Origin: Branchiostoma floridae
Taxonomy: Eukaryota > Chordata > Leptocardii > Amphioxiformes > Branchiostomatidae
Reading direction: 5' to 3'
DNA length: 64,000 bases
Assembly (NCBI RefSeq): GCF_000003815.2
Contig: NC_049985.1
Span: forward strand, 23,655,496 to 23,719,495
A program made the translations under genes and the position numbers. This document shows, piece by piece, positions 47,097 through 59,400 of this stretch (positions are counted from its first letter, which is position 1; the number at the start of each line of letters is the position of its first letter). The notes under the pieces were generated by a model that saw nothing but the letters and a program-made list of their open reading frames with translations, was not told where the DNA came from and ran no database searches.

Positions 47097-48316
47097 CAGG
47101 GTGTTTGCTCAGATCCCAGAGGTCTATGGTTTGAATCTTGTCATGTTGTTGATCCTGTCAATGTTGTGACCTTGCAAAAGGTACTTTACTATCCTTACTC
47201 CACCCAGGTGTAAAAATGGATTATATAACTTTGGTTGGGGAGGTAAAGGGCGATGAAAGGAGAGGGATATCGATGGATAACAACCCACTACGCTGTGGTC
47301 TTAAAAAGATTTAAGTACAACCTTTACGGCTTTAGTTGAGAGGTACCTATCTAATTTCTAGTCGTTTGAATATAGCAACTCTTACCATACTTCCTCTTTC
47401 CGATATTTGTCATCAGTTGTTTACTATCATGACAAATCAAAGCCAGTCAGGTATCCGCGTGTGTTTTACACTATTACAGTAAATGTCAGTGTCATTTGTA
47501 TCTATGGAATGGCATTTTCCTGTCTGAAATGATTTGTGACACTCTACCTCAAAAAGCAATCGTCACTATTCCTGAAGTATGTGATTGTGTTAAGGAGGCT
47601 TGCATTTTTCGTAAGATCAAATAAAGATGAGTACATTTCGCATAGTGATTTCTGCATTTTTCACAATAGAATTTGTTCTAAATCTAATGCTTAAGTACAA
47701 TCTCACTGCACTTGCGTCAAGCTTGCATCACTGCGGGGTTCATTTACTGCATCAAGGCTTTGTTATTTTCTCCGATTTTTTAAAATAATTCAGATATTGC
47801 GTAATATGTAAAAATAATGACATAGCAGACGACAAAATACACAAAAAGGAAGAAAATTCATTCATCTCTGAAATTTGTTTCAAGTATATTTCAAACCCCG
47901 CAGTGACGCAAGTGTGGCACAAGTGCAGTGAGAGTGCACCTTTAGGCATCCCTGATAAATGGGGTCTAGGATGATTCCACATGGTCAACTGTCATGGTGT
48001 AGGACAGGTGTTAGCCTTGGCCCACTAAAGTATGGCCCTATTCACACCCCCTCCTGAAGTGAAGCCACCAGCAAAGTAACAACCATTATCACACATTACC
48101 ATCTCAATCAGCTCCACCACTTCCCAACCCCCTGTGATCATATCAAGTACATGCATCAATGAGTCAACAATATCCAAATCAATTATGAGAAACCTAAGCC
48201 CCTAACAAATCCCACATAGCCAATAGTCCCATAGGAGGCTTCTACTGGCCAGGGGGTAGTAATGTACTTGTGGGTCCTATAGGAAAAACAGCTGTTGATT
48301 TCATTGCTGGCAAAAA
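47097..48316. other. Intergenic DNA with SINE tail fragments
   Basis: About 47100-47240 has degraded SINE words (gtgaccttgcaaaaggtactt). The word cactgc(a/g)cttgcgtcaagc near 47705 and its inverse around 47900 form a loose inverted repeat of about 220 bp. No gene. Confidence 0.45.
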
Positions 48317-48520
48317 TACTGTAGATGCAGAAACTTTCACAGTGGTTTCAATAATGTTCATGGTTTTCGTGGTGGCCGCTTCACCACGAACTTCAAAGCA
48401 CCGCAAACATATTTCTATGGTAATAAGAGACAACAGTGCATGTTGCTACCGCTCTGCGAAAAGTCTTTTTTCCCACTACCGCAAAATTAAATCCCTATGA
48501 ATTAAATGCATTTACAGTAT
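48317..48520. mobile_element. tactgtaaatgc-type MITE, copy 3 (opposite orientation)
   Basis: Starts tactgtagatgcagaaactt and ends aaatgcatttacagta; inverse orientation to the copies at 43369 and 46883. Confidence 0.85.
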
Positions 48521-50066
48521 TTCCTTGAAGCACATTGGACTTTGTGAATTTGACAAGAAGTATATGAAAGTTTCCTTACAAAAGTACTGTAGTTATATGA
48601 GAGGGCCTGCATGGGGGTTCCCCACTACAATTTTTTAATGCTGGATTCGGAAAAACCCATCCGTATAATGCGAAAATCAAGAAAAGGCAACTATGGTACG
48701 CAAAATTTGGTCACCCCGCTATAAATTACTTGAATAAGATGACTTTCCCTAAGAATTACGGGAAATCAAAATAGGCTTCCTACGCCTTACGGAAAAGAGT
48801 ATGTATACCCTCATATAACTTATACTTGAGAATTCAGAATGGCATGTTTGGTTAAGCTAGCACTAGCACTATCTAAAAGTAAAACCAGAACAAGTTATGT
48901 TGCAGTACAAGAACAAGCTGCTAGAGGCCAAAAAATCTAATCATTTCAAGGTATTATCAAAACCTACCAATGTACCAAATACAAGTTCAATTATTACAAG
49001 TACCGAGGAGCCTTGCAAGAACCAACATACCAAATATCAAGACAAAACATCCAGGCCTTCTCAAGACAAGTTATGCTGTTCACTGTTCACAGACAGACAC
49101 ATTTTCCGAAAAACACAACCTCTTTATCAAAGGTAATATCACTATCAAAATGTGTAAAGAAGTGCATGTAGAGACAATTGGACAACAACCTACAGTTGGC
49201 ACAATATGTTCGGGTATAAAATTGTGAGAAAATCCTTGATGAGTAAAGTATCATGACAATTAGAAAACACAGTAATGAAAGCAACTGGTGTTTGGAAACT
49301 CTACAAACAGACTACTTAAAGTTTACGAAAAATCTAAACAAAACAGCTCTGGCACGGACTCTCTCTCTCTCTTCAGTTAAGCATAAGTAATACAACAATT
49401 ATCATGCACTGATCCACAATGACAAGTGTAGTCAGGTGAAAGTTTAAGTCCCTGGGGACGTATTTTAACACACTCCATCGGTGGGCGGTCTCTAGGACCT
49501 GTCCCTCCGTCCCCGCACGGAAAAATCTGCTCATTGGTACAGACAAACATTTTACCCCGTCCGTCCCAAAATCCTAACTTGAAAATACATTTTTGCGAGC
49601 TGAAAATGAGAGATTTTACAACAAAAAGTTAACAACACAGACTCCCACTAGTTCAATTTTTGCCTTTTAATTTGCAATGCCGAAGTCATTAATTTCCAAG
49701 GCCTGTGATAATAGTATACTATAAATCCAAAAACGACTGTGTAAATTTTCTGTTTTTTCTTCTCCTTGCCTAAACTCTTGTCTAACTCTAAGCGCCACAT
49801 GTACTTACTACTAGTACATACAAACATTGTACACAGTATTGTTTTGTAAATGGAAGACTCTGTTACTTACAGAGAAGAAGCACAACTTGAACATCAATCC
49901 GATCTTATGCTAGTACATACTTGTTAAGAAGTGCTACGTATCTAGAGGGTAGACACAGTTACATGTAGATCAGTAACACTAACAGTTGATCACACCAGCA
50001 CTGCTGAAAGTGATTGTTCTGTCCATCTGTTGTTCCCTTGCCCAGAATCCCTAGTAGTAGGTCTAG
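48521..50066. other. Intergenic DNA, nothing recognised
   Basis: Only a cgtcc-rich fragment at about 49500-49600 recalls the ends of the elements at 44653 and 63517. No exon seen. Confidence 0.4.
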
Positions 50067-50156
50067 TCTGGATGCCAGACCCCAGCCCGATCTAAAAAAA
50101 AATTCACTATATAGATATTTTTTTAGATCGGGCTAGGGTCTGGTATCCAGGCTATA
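50067..50156. mobile_element. Small hairpin MITE
   Basis: tggatgccagacc...agcccgatctaaaaaaa is answered by tttttttagatcgggctagg and gtctggtatcca. Same family as about 20137-20232. Confidence 0.85.
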
Positions 50157-50519
50157 GTACTAGTAGCTCACTATCACTCAGTACAATATTACCAGTGTTT
50201 CCTTTACTGTACAGTACCGTGAGCATAACTTGCTAAGTACTGCAAACTCAAACCACTGTGAACACACCATTTGCTCCCAACCACAAAAACAAATCCCCGC
50301 ATTTAACATTAGTTCACCTTTATCCGCGGGGTAACATATCTCCTTTTCAAATTGTACTATTTTCAAAATATTGCAGTTTGAAGCTATCATCTGTCGACTT
50401 CAGACTTCGAAGTACAACATATAGATTCTATTCCTGTGATGAAAAATACACCCAAAGAAATTATCCGACAAGTGCATAAACCCATAGACTTTTCATATCA
50501 CAAAATGTGTTGGTTGAGT

Positions 50520-53290
50520 TTTAAACCACACAAGGGGAAAGTCTCCTTATGTAACAGAGCATGCCAGGCTCTGTGAACCCCTGGTCACTTCTTCCACCCC
50601 ACATGGGCTCGTTACAAAATAAATACTGCATGTTTAAACAAAGCACAGAAAACGCAACAGGTCTTCCGACATCACCAACAAAAAACGACCTAAACCAACA
50701 CAACAAAAAAACAAAGTCAGCGAAATCCAACCCCTTCCCGTATAGGACAACCAATGCGTGTATTATTTTCTACCCTTTCCTGTTTTCTTCTTGTGTACAG
50801 ATGTTTCGCAGCACCGCCCCAAATGTAGGACCCATGGATACAGACAAAAGGCAACGGATTCAAGTAACAAAGCCCCGCGAACACCTTGGAATAATCAGCG
50901 ATTTTCCCGATAGAGTCTAGCTGCTGCGCCTAAACAACGAACTACAGAACGCAGACAAAACACCAAAGTCGGTAAAAGTGTAAGTTTAGACCCTCTAAGT
51001 GGTAAAATTCCACCGAAAAGTTGTACAGACAATACCAGGCAGCAGCGAGTTGGGACAAAGCCTGGGTCGCGGTCCCCGTAAATTATAAACAAAGACCACA
51101 TGGTCGTGGGAGAAATATTGGCATTTTTCCCACGGGTTCGGCTCCCCGAAATTGGCACAAATCCCACGCAATTTCATTTTTTGGCTTCCCCTTGTCTTCT
51201 GCGATGCCATTTCTCCCAAGTTCTAGCCGCAAATTTGAACAGAAATGTACAGTTGGTGGCAGAAATGTGAGATTTGGAGAAGCTGTCCCGGGGCCTGTCA
51301 GGGAACTCTGACGAAAGTTGGGACGCAACAGATTTCAGCTCCCGAAAAAATTTTGCACCCTCACGGATTGCGCCACAAAGAACGTACAAACTCTGCAGTC
51401 TTTGAGCTCTGCAAGAGCTCAGACAATTTGTGGAGTCTACATAAGTGTTGAACAATGGGTCCAGCGTCGTTAGACTACTGTAGGATTATTGCAAAAGGCG
51501 AAACAAAAGTCTGCACGGAGCGCAGCTCAGCCGCCTCTCCGGGGAAAGGGGCTGCGAGCAGGTCACGAAGATCGAACAAAAGCACCAACAAAAACGGCAC
51601 CAAAACCCCACTAGATCAACAGGTTTCCAACCAACTACAGTATTTTCCAACTAAACGGAATCTTGCTATTCTACCACAAGAGCGTTACGGCAATCTATGC
51701 ACATATTTACGGTAATTTCGTGAAAAATGTCAACCAAAACAAAGTTGAACTCACTCGCAATCTGTCACAACCGGCGCCATCTTGGCCTGTGGGAAGCAGC
51801 CTCCAACTCTCGCAATCTCCGCCAATCCGCGCGAGAGTCTGCGAGAACGACCTAGAGTTCACTCCAGGTCAAGAAAATTTTCCCACAGTCCGACTGGTCC
51901 CCAATGGCCCATAAATTTGGCCCGGCGTCGATACTTTCTATGATAATGGTCCTGTCTGATATTCCCCAGCATAAAATAGAGACGTTGCAACATACATGAC
52001 CTTTGTGAATGACCTTGAGTTCACTTGGGGTCATTTCAGAATTTTCCCACGGTCTGGAGTGACGTGCACGTATTAAATGCGCAGAGAGGGTTACGTAACG
52101 GTCCAAGTAATGATTACTAGAAAATCGTTGTGATCTTTAGTTCAGCATGTTTTCAAGGTGTTTTTCTTTTTCATAACACTGTCGATAAAGGCCTGGAATT
52201 CACATGTTTATGAAATACTAGTAGATAAAAACAACATGGGGATAAAAAAAAGACAAGTACTACTACTAGTCGTGAATCAGCTGATCAGAGGTGTTCGTAG
52301 TTTGTTGTGGTTTTTACTAGACTGTTATATAACTATAGGGAGAGTAATTTGCAAGGCACCATTTATTTTTTAATGGGATAAATGTTACCCTTCCCGTGAA
52401 CCGATTCTTTTGGTCAATTACTCACTCAAATTCTATCGAAGATAAATAGAATATTTTAAGATGATACAATAGACTTCTTCGTAGACTTCTACGGGCGCCG
52501 TTGCTTATTTTCTTTGGCAGGAGAGTTCATTCGGGATATTCAGCATTGGCCAGATTCTTTCATGCCAGCAGTTTTGCCTTTAATATATATATCAATTTCC
52601 GAGCTGAGGTTGATGGGTATGATATCTTCTTTGTTGGTGCCATCATAGGAAAGAAAAACGGGGCCTTTAAAAAAAAAGAAGTCACGCGTACAGTGTCCTC
52701 CACCAGTTTCTGCTTCGTAGCCAGTTTTATGCAGTCTCTACCACACACTATTATTTGTCACTGGTATGTTTATAGCGCAATAAACTATCATAATTCATCA
52801 TTTATCAATTTTAATCATCATATGATATACGAAGAACGATGTACATGAACATTATGAGTGAGTGCTGGTTGGCACTATGGTGTAGAGAGAATGTTAACTA
52901 CTACTATACTACGGACGAAGTCTTCTTTCCATTCTACTTTTTCCCCACGAAACGAAACTTCGAGTGTTCGGGCTGTCGGTATCCGAGAGTCACTGAGAGG
53001 ACCTCTAGCGGGGAGCTATATCGATGCAAGAGAAACCGTTCCCACGCTTTAGATACCACTTGCAATATTTCTTGCTTACGTAACATAGGCGTCAATTTTA
53101 CACACACTTATTTTCCGTTAACTGATAACGTCAGTCACTATTCAATGTACAGTTTTTGATAATAGAATTTTATATGGCCATAACGTTATACTGATGGTTT
53201 TGATATTTCAAAGAGGCCGTGAGTTTGTGAAAAAAAAAATATTTAAAAGGCGCCATTTTGATGTTTACTAAGTATCTTGTCAAATATTCG
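50520..53290. promoter_or_regulatory. Shared upstream region of RBPJ and IK, with CSL-type sites
   Basis: This is the space between the two diverging genes. It is more GC-rich than its surroundings around 50900-51700. TTCCCACG/A words, i.e. CGTGGGAA or TGTGGGAA on the minus strand, occur at 51127-51134, 51880-51887 and 52045-52052; these fit the YGTGRGAA consensus of CSL proteins. The last two are inside a loose ~165-bp duplication (gttcact...ggtca...attttcccac). A YY1-like gcgccatcttgg is at about 51774. No TSS for RBPJ could be fixed and no coding exon recognised. Confidence 0.4.
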
Positions 53291-53299
53291 AACGTCCTA

Positions 53300-53459
53300 A
53301 TCACCTGGCGGTTCCTTTGAACCTCCCGCCGATGACGTCACCCCAGTCCCACGTGGTGCATCCTGGGAACCAGACACCGCCATCTTGTTTGTGTTGGCGA
53401 AGACAGAAAAAGACAGAGAAAATCTTTTACGACATATTTGCGATCTACCGACAGCCAAG
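53300..53459 (+). promoter_or_regulatory. IK: TATA-less IK promoter and 5' leader
   Basis: Directly before the IK start codon are a CRE-type tgacgtca (53333-53340), an E-box cacgtg (53350-53355) and a YY1-type ccgccatcttg (53377-53387), plus a second cgccattttg at 53251. No TATA box is seen. This combination is typical of housekeeping promoters; the transcription start probably lies near the YY1-type word. Confidence 0.6.
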
Positions 53460-53469
53460 ATGCCGGAAA
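53460..53469 (+). CDS. IK: IK exon 1, start codon
   Basis: ATG CCG GAA A then gtaagt: MPE and the first base of Arg, agreeing with MPER at the start of the human protein. Only ten coding bases; a 4.9-to-5.4-kb-scale spacing to the next exon at 54883 leaves a 1.4-kb intron holding two elements. Confidence 0.85.
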
Positions 53470-56400
53470 GTAAGTGTTTCTTACAGCTATATAGTATAGA
53501 TATTATGCAGATGTAAAGTAAACTTTGATGAGAAAGGTAAAGGCCAAATGTAGACCGAAACTTGACGGGGTAATGCAATGGTTTGTTATAATTTTTGGGG
53601 GAGGGGGGCAATTTATAATTTTTACCATAGGCCCTATGCATTCATGTTACCGTATCTGTGCAGCTTGCATATTATGCAAGGAAATCATGTGTTTTATAAA
53701 GCATAGCAGGGTTCTCCCCAGAGAGTGGAATAAGGGAGGCCCTCCACTATACTCTCAGCCAGCTCCACTATACTATTTTTCAAATTTAGTGTGTTTCTTC
53801 CCTATTTTCTTTGTTAGTTTTGCTAAGATTAATGACAATTCACAGATTTTTGTACCAAGTGGCATCACTTTTCCAGTCAGCATTGTCTGCAAAAACTTGT
53901 GAATGAGCAATGATCAAAACAACAGTAGTTTTGCCACTTCACAACAAAGGAATAACAACAGTATATTATACTTGTAGTATTTGACACCCTCTGTCATTGC
54001 AAAATGAACCCATGTTCATGAAAGTGCAGCGCGTTGGTGCGGGTTATTTTTGCCAGCCCCTCCACTATACTAAAAAATTCTGGGGAGAACCCTGCATAGG
54101 AATGCATGGCAGTATCACCTATCTGACCTTAGTATTGTTTTTAACCGAAACCATGACACAAGTGCAACACACTATCCAATTATGAAAAGTGCCCAAAACA
54201 CTGTGGAATTCACTAAAATTATGCACAAGATTCTTTTGAGTTAAGCTAGAACTTCATGCAAACCGTCAACCAACCATAGAGTTTAGACAAGGCATATTTC
54301 TAAGCGTTTCTACGCGTGATATAATTTTTTTTAATTTTTATTTCTATTTCGAAGCATTGAATGGACTCATAGTAATAGTGAATAGTAATACCATCAGAAG
54401 AATAAAAGGCGTATTGTATTCGATAGCATGTGGGCTACTCTTCTGTTTCTCATAAGATTGCATATTTCAAACAAACGCTCTAGAACCTTACTTCGCTCAT
54501 TAACTGACATTATCACCAAACGGTTTGAATGTGTAAGTCTCCAGACGGATAGCAGAAGCGAACATAGGCGAAATACTGTAAATGCAGAAAATTATGATCG
54601 CGGTGGATTAATTTTTGCTGTTTTTGCCGTGACCACTTCACCGCGACCTTCAAACCATGGCGAACATTTTTCTATTACTTGGTATTAGACTGCAGTCCAT
54701 GGTGTTACCGCGAACTTAAAACCACAGCGAAAAGTCCATTTACGCGCTACCGTGAAATTAAATCCCCGCGAACTTATAACATTTACAGTACTATCCGGAT
54801 GGTACCCGGGCTAAACCAATGCACCTTATAGCAAAAATGAATTCCGAGCAAACACACAAACAAGCATGATTTTGTTCCTCAGGAGAAGGAGAGCTGGCGT
54901 TCTCCAACCCCCTCCCCCCGGAGGCGATGGAGGACGACGGGGACCACGATCACGAGCCGGCGCTGACCAATGAGGACTTCCGACGGCTGCTGATGACCCC
55001 CCGCGATGCTCCGAACTCCGCCCCTCCATCCTCCTCCAGTAGTACTGCTGTCAGACAGGACAGGGAGTAAGTCTTCTTCTACAAGCAGATGTTGGGGGGA
55101 AAGTCAGTGTTTTCTGAACCATACTCTACATTAGATTACCCTAACATTTTGGTAAAGTGCTGCTAGAAAAAAAGTAGATCAGAAAAAATTCAATTTTATA
55201 CCTAACAGTTGTGTTAAGATTGAGTAAGTCTATATTGCAGAGAGTGTGGTTTTAAGGTTAATAAAGGCTTGTACAAATGTATTTTTCTCACTTTTTTACC
55301 ACTGATTTACGTGTACTAGTAGATTACAAATTGGATGGTGGCCTGGGTACATATAGCTTATAGAGGTTTTTGTGTACTTTGAACTAATCCCACTGCATTA
55401 TGCTGATCTACTAACCTGGTGGTGACCCATGGTCAAAATTTAAGTTCTCAACTCCAATTTTGGGTGCACAAAGATGCACATACATCCAGTATTTCCAGCC
55501 CTTTATTCATTGTCGAGTATTGATGACTAGTATTAATGCACATTCTTATCTTTTTTTTTAGCTTGGGTGACCAGTACAATGAGGACATGGATCCCAACGA
55601 GCGGCGTAGGAGGAAGAAGCGTTACTATGCCAACCTGAAGAAACAAGAGGAGGACAAACTGGCCGAACTGGCCCAGAAGTACAGAGACAGGGTAGGGAAA
55701 CCACTTTAGTTACAGTGATATTTGAAAATCTGTATGAATTTTAAACAATATTTTTCTGCATTCTGCAACCATTTGTAAGATTGCTGCAGCAGTGATCTAT
55801 ATAAGATTCTTGATTCCTACAAGATATGAATTCCAGTTAATGGAGGTCAGACATCCAGTTAGAATATTACACAAACCAAAATGAATCAAGAAACTACAGT
55901 GAAACTTCTCTAAGAAAACAACCACGGGAACCAGTGTAAAGTGGTCTTTTTAGACAAGTGGACTTCTTATGCAAAGAATTTCAAAGTAAAAACGATAAGA
56001 TAGGACAGACACAATGATTTCGAAGTTAAGTCTTTAATTCCACAGACCTGTACATTTGCACATGAGAAACAATCACTTTTTAGCTAAACTAAAAGTTCAT
56101 GTCCTTTAATTCATTGACAAGCGTGCAAACATGCAAGGTTTAGATGCATATACATGTATTGCTATGTCAGTTGTAGTTAAATTTTCCAAAGTTTAAGTAA
56201 GACATTTCAGATAATATCCACTACCCTTCATTAGTGACATTCATTATAAACTCAGTCACTGTTGAAAGACAGTGTTACCTGAAATGACACTTTGGAAGGA
56301 AAATTTAACCAGTTTATTGATCTATTTTGGTTTATGTAACATTTTAGAGTTAATGATTCCAACTCTTTTTGCAGGCAAAGGAGCGTAGAGAAGGCACGAA

Positions 56401-59400
56401 CAAAGATTATGAAGAGACAGAGATGGTCAGTACCACCACTAACTATAGGGCAGTGGCTCCCAATGCACAGCCGTAAGTATGCATATACCTTTAACTAGTA
56501 CAGAATAATGTAGATTGTACTACGGTTTGTTGTAGTTGTACTATCAGTAAGCTATGAGAAGATCCGATGATTTTTTTTACCTCATGTTTATACTTGGCAG
56601 ACTTAATCGATGACATAGCCTGGTATCCAGCCGCATTATACTAGCTCCCAAGTCTCTTCTGTCTTCTCTGCAAGTAATAGACAAAAAGTGCATTGTATTC
56701 AAGCTGTATCATTTAGTTTATCTGTTTAACGTAAGAAAAGGTATTGTTGTATCAGGTCCATTTCAAGTTATTTTCTGTCAATGTATCATGAGTCTCAAAA
56801 TGCTCCGAAAATTATGCATCACTGCCATACTACGGAATTGTTTGACCACTTTTATTAGATTTAGAATACAGGAGAAACCTACTTTCTCCTTCAGTGAAAT
56901 TATCTCACAGCAAAAATAGCCGAATTTACAGTACATTTACGTTATTTCACTTATTGCTTACTGTAGGGTTGACACTGCTGAGCGCCGACGTCAGTTGATC
57001 CAGGAGTCTAAGTTCTTGGGAGGAGACATGGAACATACTCACTTGGTGAAGGGGCTGGATTATGCCCTGCTGCAGAAGGTAAGACTAACTCTTGGGAGGT
57101 GACATGGAGCATACTCACTTGGTGAAGGGGCTGGATTATGCCCTGCTGCAGAAGGTAAGACTAACTCTTGGGAGGTGACATGGAGCATACTCACTTGGTG
57201 AAGGGGCTGGATTATGCCCTACTGCAGAAGGTAAGACTAACTCTTGGGAGGTGACATGGAGCATACTCACTTGGTGAAGGGGCTGGATTATGCCCTACTG
57301 CAGAAGGTAAGACTAACTCTTGGGAGGTGACATGGAGCATACTCACTTGGTGAAGGGGCTGGATTATGCCCTACTGCAGAAGGTAAGACTAACTCTTGGG
57401 AGGTGACATGGAGCATACTCACTTGGTGAAGGGGCTGGATTACGCCCTGCTGCAGAAGGTTAGAATAAGATCCAATCACACAGTTATCACCTCCATGAAA
57501 AATGGAGGTATTATTTTTGTTGTGTGTTTGTGTCTGTCTATATACACTCGGCACAAAAAGTTTGGAATATAAACTTTGGTGTATCATATTTCCGTTATTT
57601 ATGCATCAATTTCAACGTATTATATATCAATAGAAAGCTTGTGTGATATTCTTTCCTATGGTATCAAACTTATTATGATTGTAAACACATGAAACGAGCA
57701 CAAGGCGTGCTTACGTGAGTGGATCACGAAAAAAAAGTGCCCAAATTCCCCTACTTCTGTTCAACACTGCATCGTCCTGTTGATATTGGCGCGTGTGTCA
57801 CTGGTCCAGTTAATCCTCTTTTCACCTCACATTTTGTATACGGAACATACAAGGTTTTAGTGCACTTAAGTAGAGTCCATGTGCCCTTTTGATAGTTGGA
57901 TGGCAGAATCTAAGCGTGGATGCAGCAAGGAGAACCGCACGCTGACACGACAAGAGTAACTTTCGGCATTTGGTGGTGGTGGAGACAGCGTCATGGTGTG
58001 GGTGGTATAACCACCATAGGGTAAACAAGACTCGTCATCATTCCAGGCAAATTAATGTGGTGACATATAGGGACACCATCCTCCATCCAGTAGCAATGTT
58101 TTACCTCTTCAATATTGGACCAAATGCCATTCTGCAAGATTACAACACCAGTCCACACAGAGCAAGGACCATTGGATGCTGGAGCACAGTCTTAGGGTGG
58201 AATAGCCTTCCTACGGCTTATGGCTAGCACTCGATTGATCACCTCTTGCCATGGTTCAGATTTTTTGCTTGAATAAAGAGTAATAGTAGCTTTGATTGAC
58301 ATGTCCTGTTTATTCAACTTGCTTTCATTCACAAGTCAATACTGACAAAAATGAGCAGAATGGAGTGATTGACTTTAGTAGGGTAATTTTGGCACTTTAT
58401 CTTTAGGATCCCCTGTACGTAAGCGGGCCTAGTCCTCGTTCCATGAATTTACACTCAGAAAATACTGTACTCAGATATGCTAAAAAGAAACTTGGATGTT
58501 CTGTATACCAAACGTTAGGTGATAAAAGGATTGATGGAATCATTGTCACCCGCGGCCATAACAACGGTTGAACCGGACGATACAGTTTTGAACAGAAACA
58601 GGGGAATTTGGGCACTTTTTTTTCGTGACCCACTCACGTTAGCAGGCCTAGTGTATGTTCAATGAGTTAACAATGATAATGAGTTTGATACGTTTGGAAA
58701 GAAAATTATGCAAGCTTTCTATACATATATAATATATTGAAATTGATGCAGAAACAACATAGATATGATCAACTGAAGTTGATATTCCAAACTTTTTGTG
58801 CCGAGTGTATATCTTCGTGTTTCCAGGTATTTGTGGTCATGATATTTTTTGTGTGTATAGAGATTGGAAAGATGAAAGTCAAGGTTGAATTGGGGCTCCC
58901 TGGTGTGTGACATTGCTACTGCAGCAGAATGTTAATTTTTGTTGTCTTTTGTCCTAAACATACTATGTATTTTGGTGGCAGGCAACTTTTGATGTAAGGA
59001 AGAATTTGTGTAGCTTTGGGCCCCCTAGGAGCTTGTGCTGGAACTGCAGCAGGGGTGTTTTTGTAAAGGTATTTTAAGAAGGATAAAGAAGCCACAACCA
59101 ATGTCCATGGTTGTTAAAAATGTGAATAGGAAAGTCACAAATTTGGTGAAGTATTTCAGGGACTAAGAATATGTGTGTGTTTACCATGTACAGGTTCGCA
59201 GTGAAATAGCAACAAAGGAGCGTGAGGATGATGACTTGGACACTATTGTGATGGAAAAGAAGCAGGAAGAAGAAGAGGAGGAGATGGAGTTCAAGACCAG
59301 GATGGGTAAGAAAATCCATCATCTCATCTTCGCTCACTCGGTGGTTTTATTCTGTGCTTATAACAAAGACTCAGGCATTATGACACCATATACACTTAAG

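Noticed and set aside
50995-51219. First coding exon of RBPJ starting MASQKTRGSQK on the minus strand
   Set aside because: The ATG context is good, but no donor with the required phase was seen and the sequence does not resemble known RBPJ N-termini.
57970-58227. Host gene encoded by an 85-codon open frame
   Set aside because: The sequence is a piece of a Tc1-type transposase between perfect inverted ends with a TA duplication.
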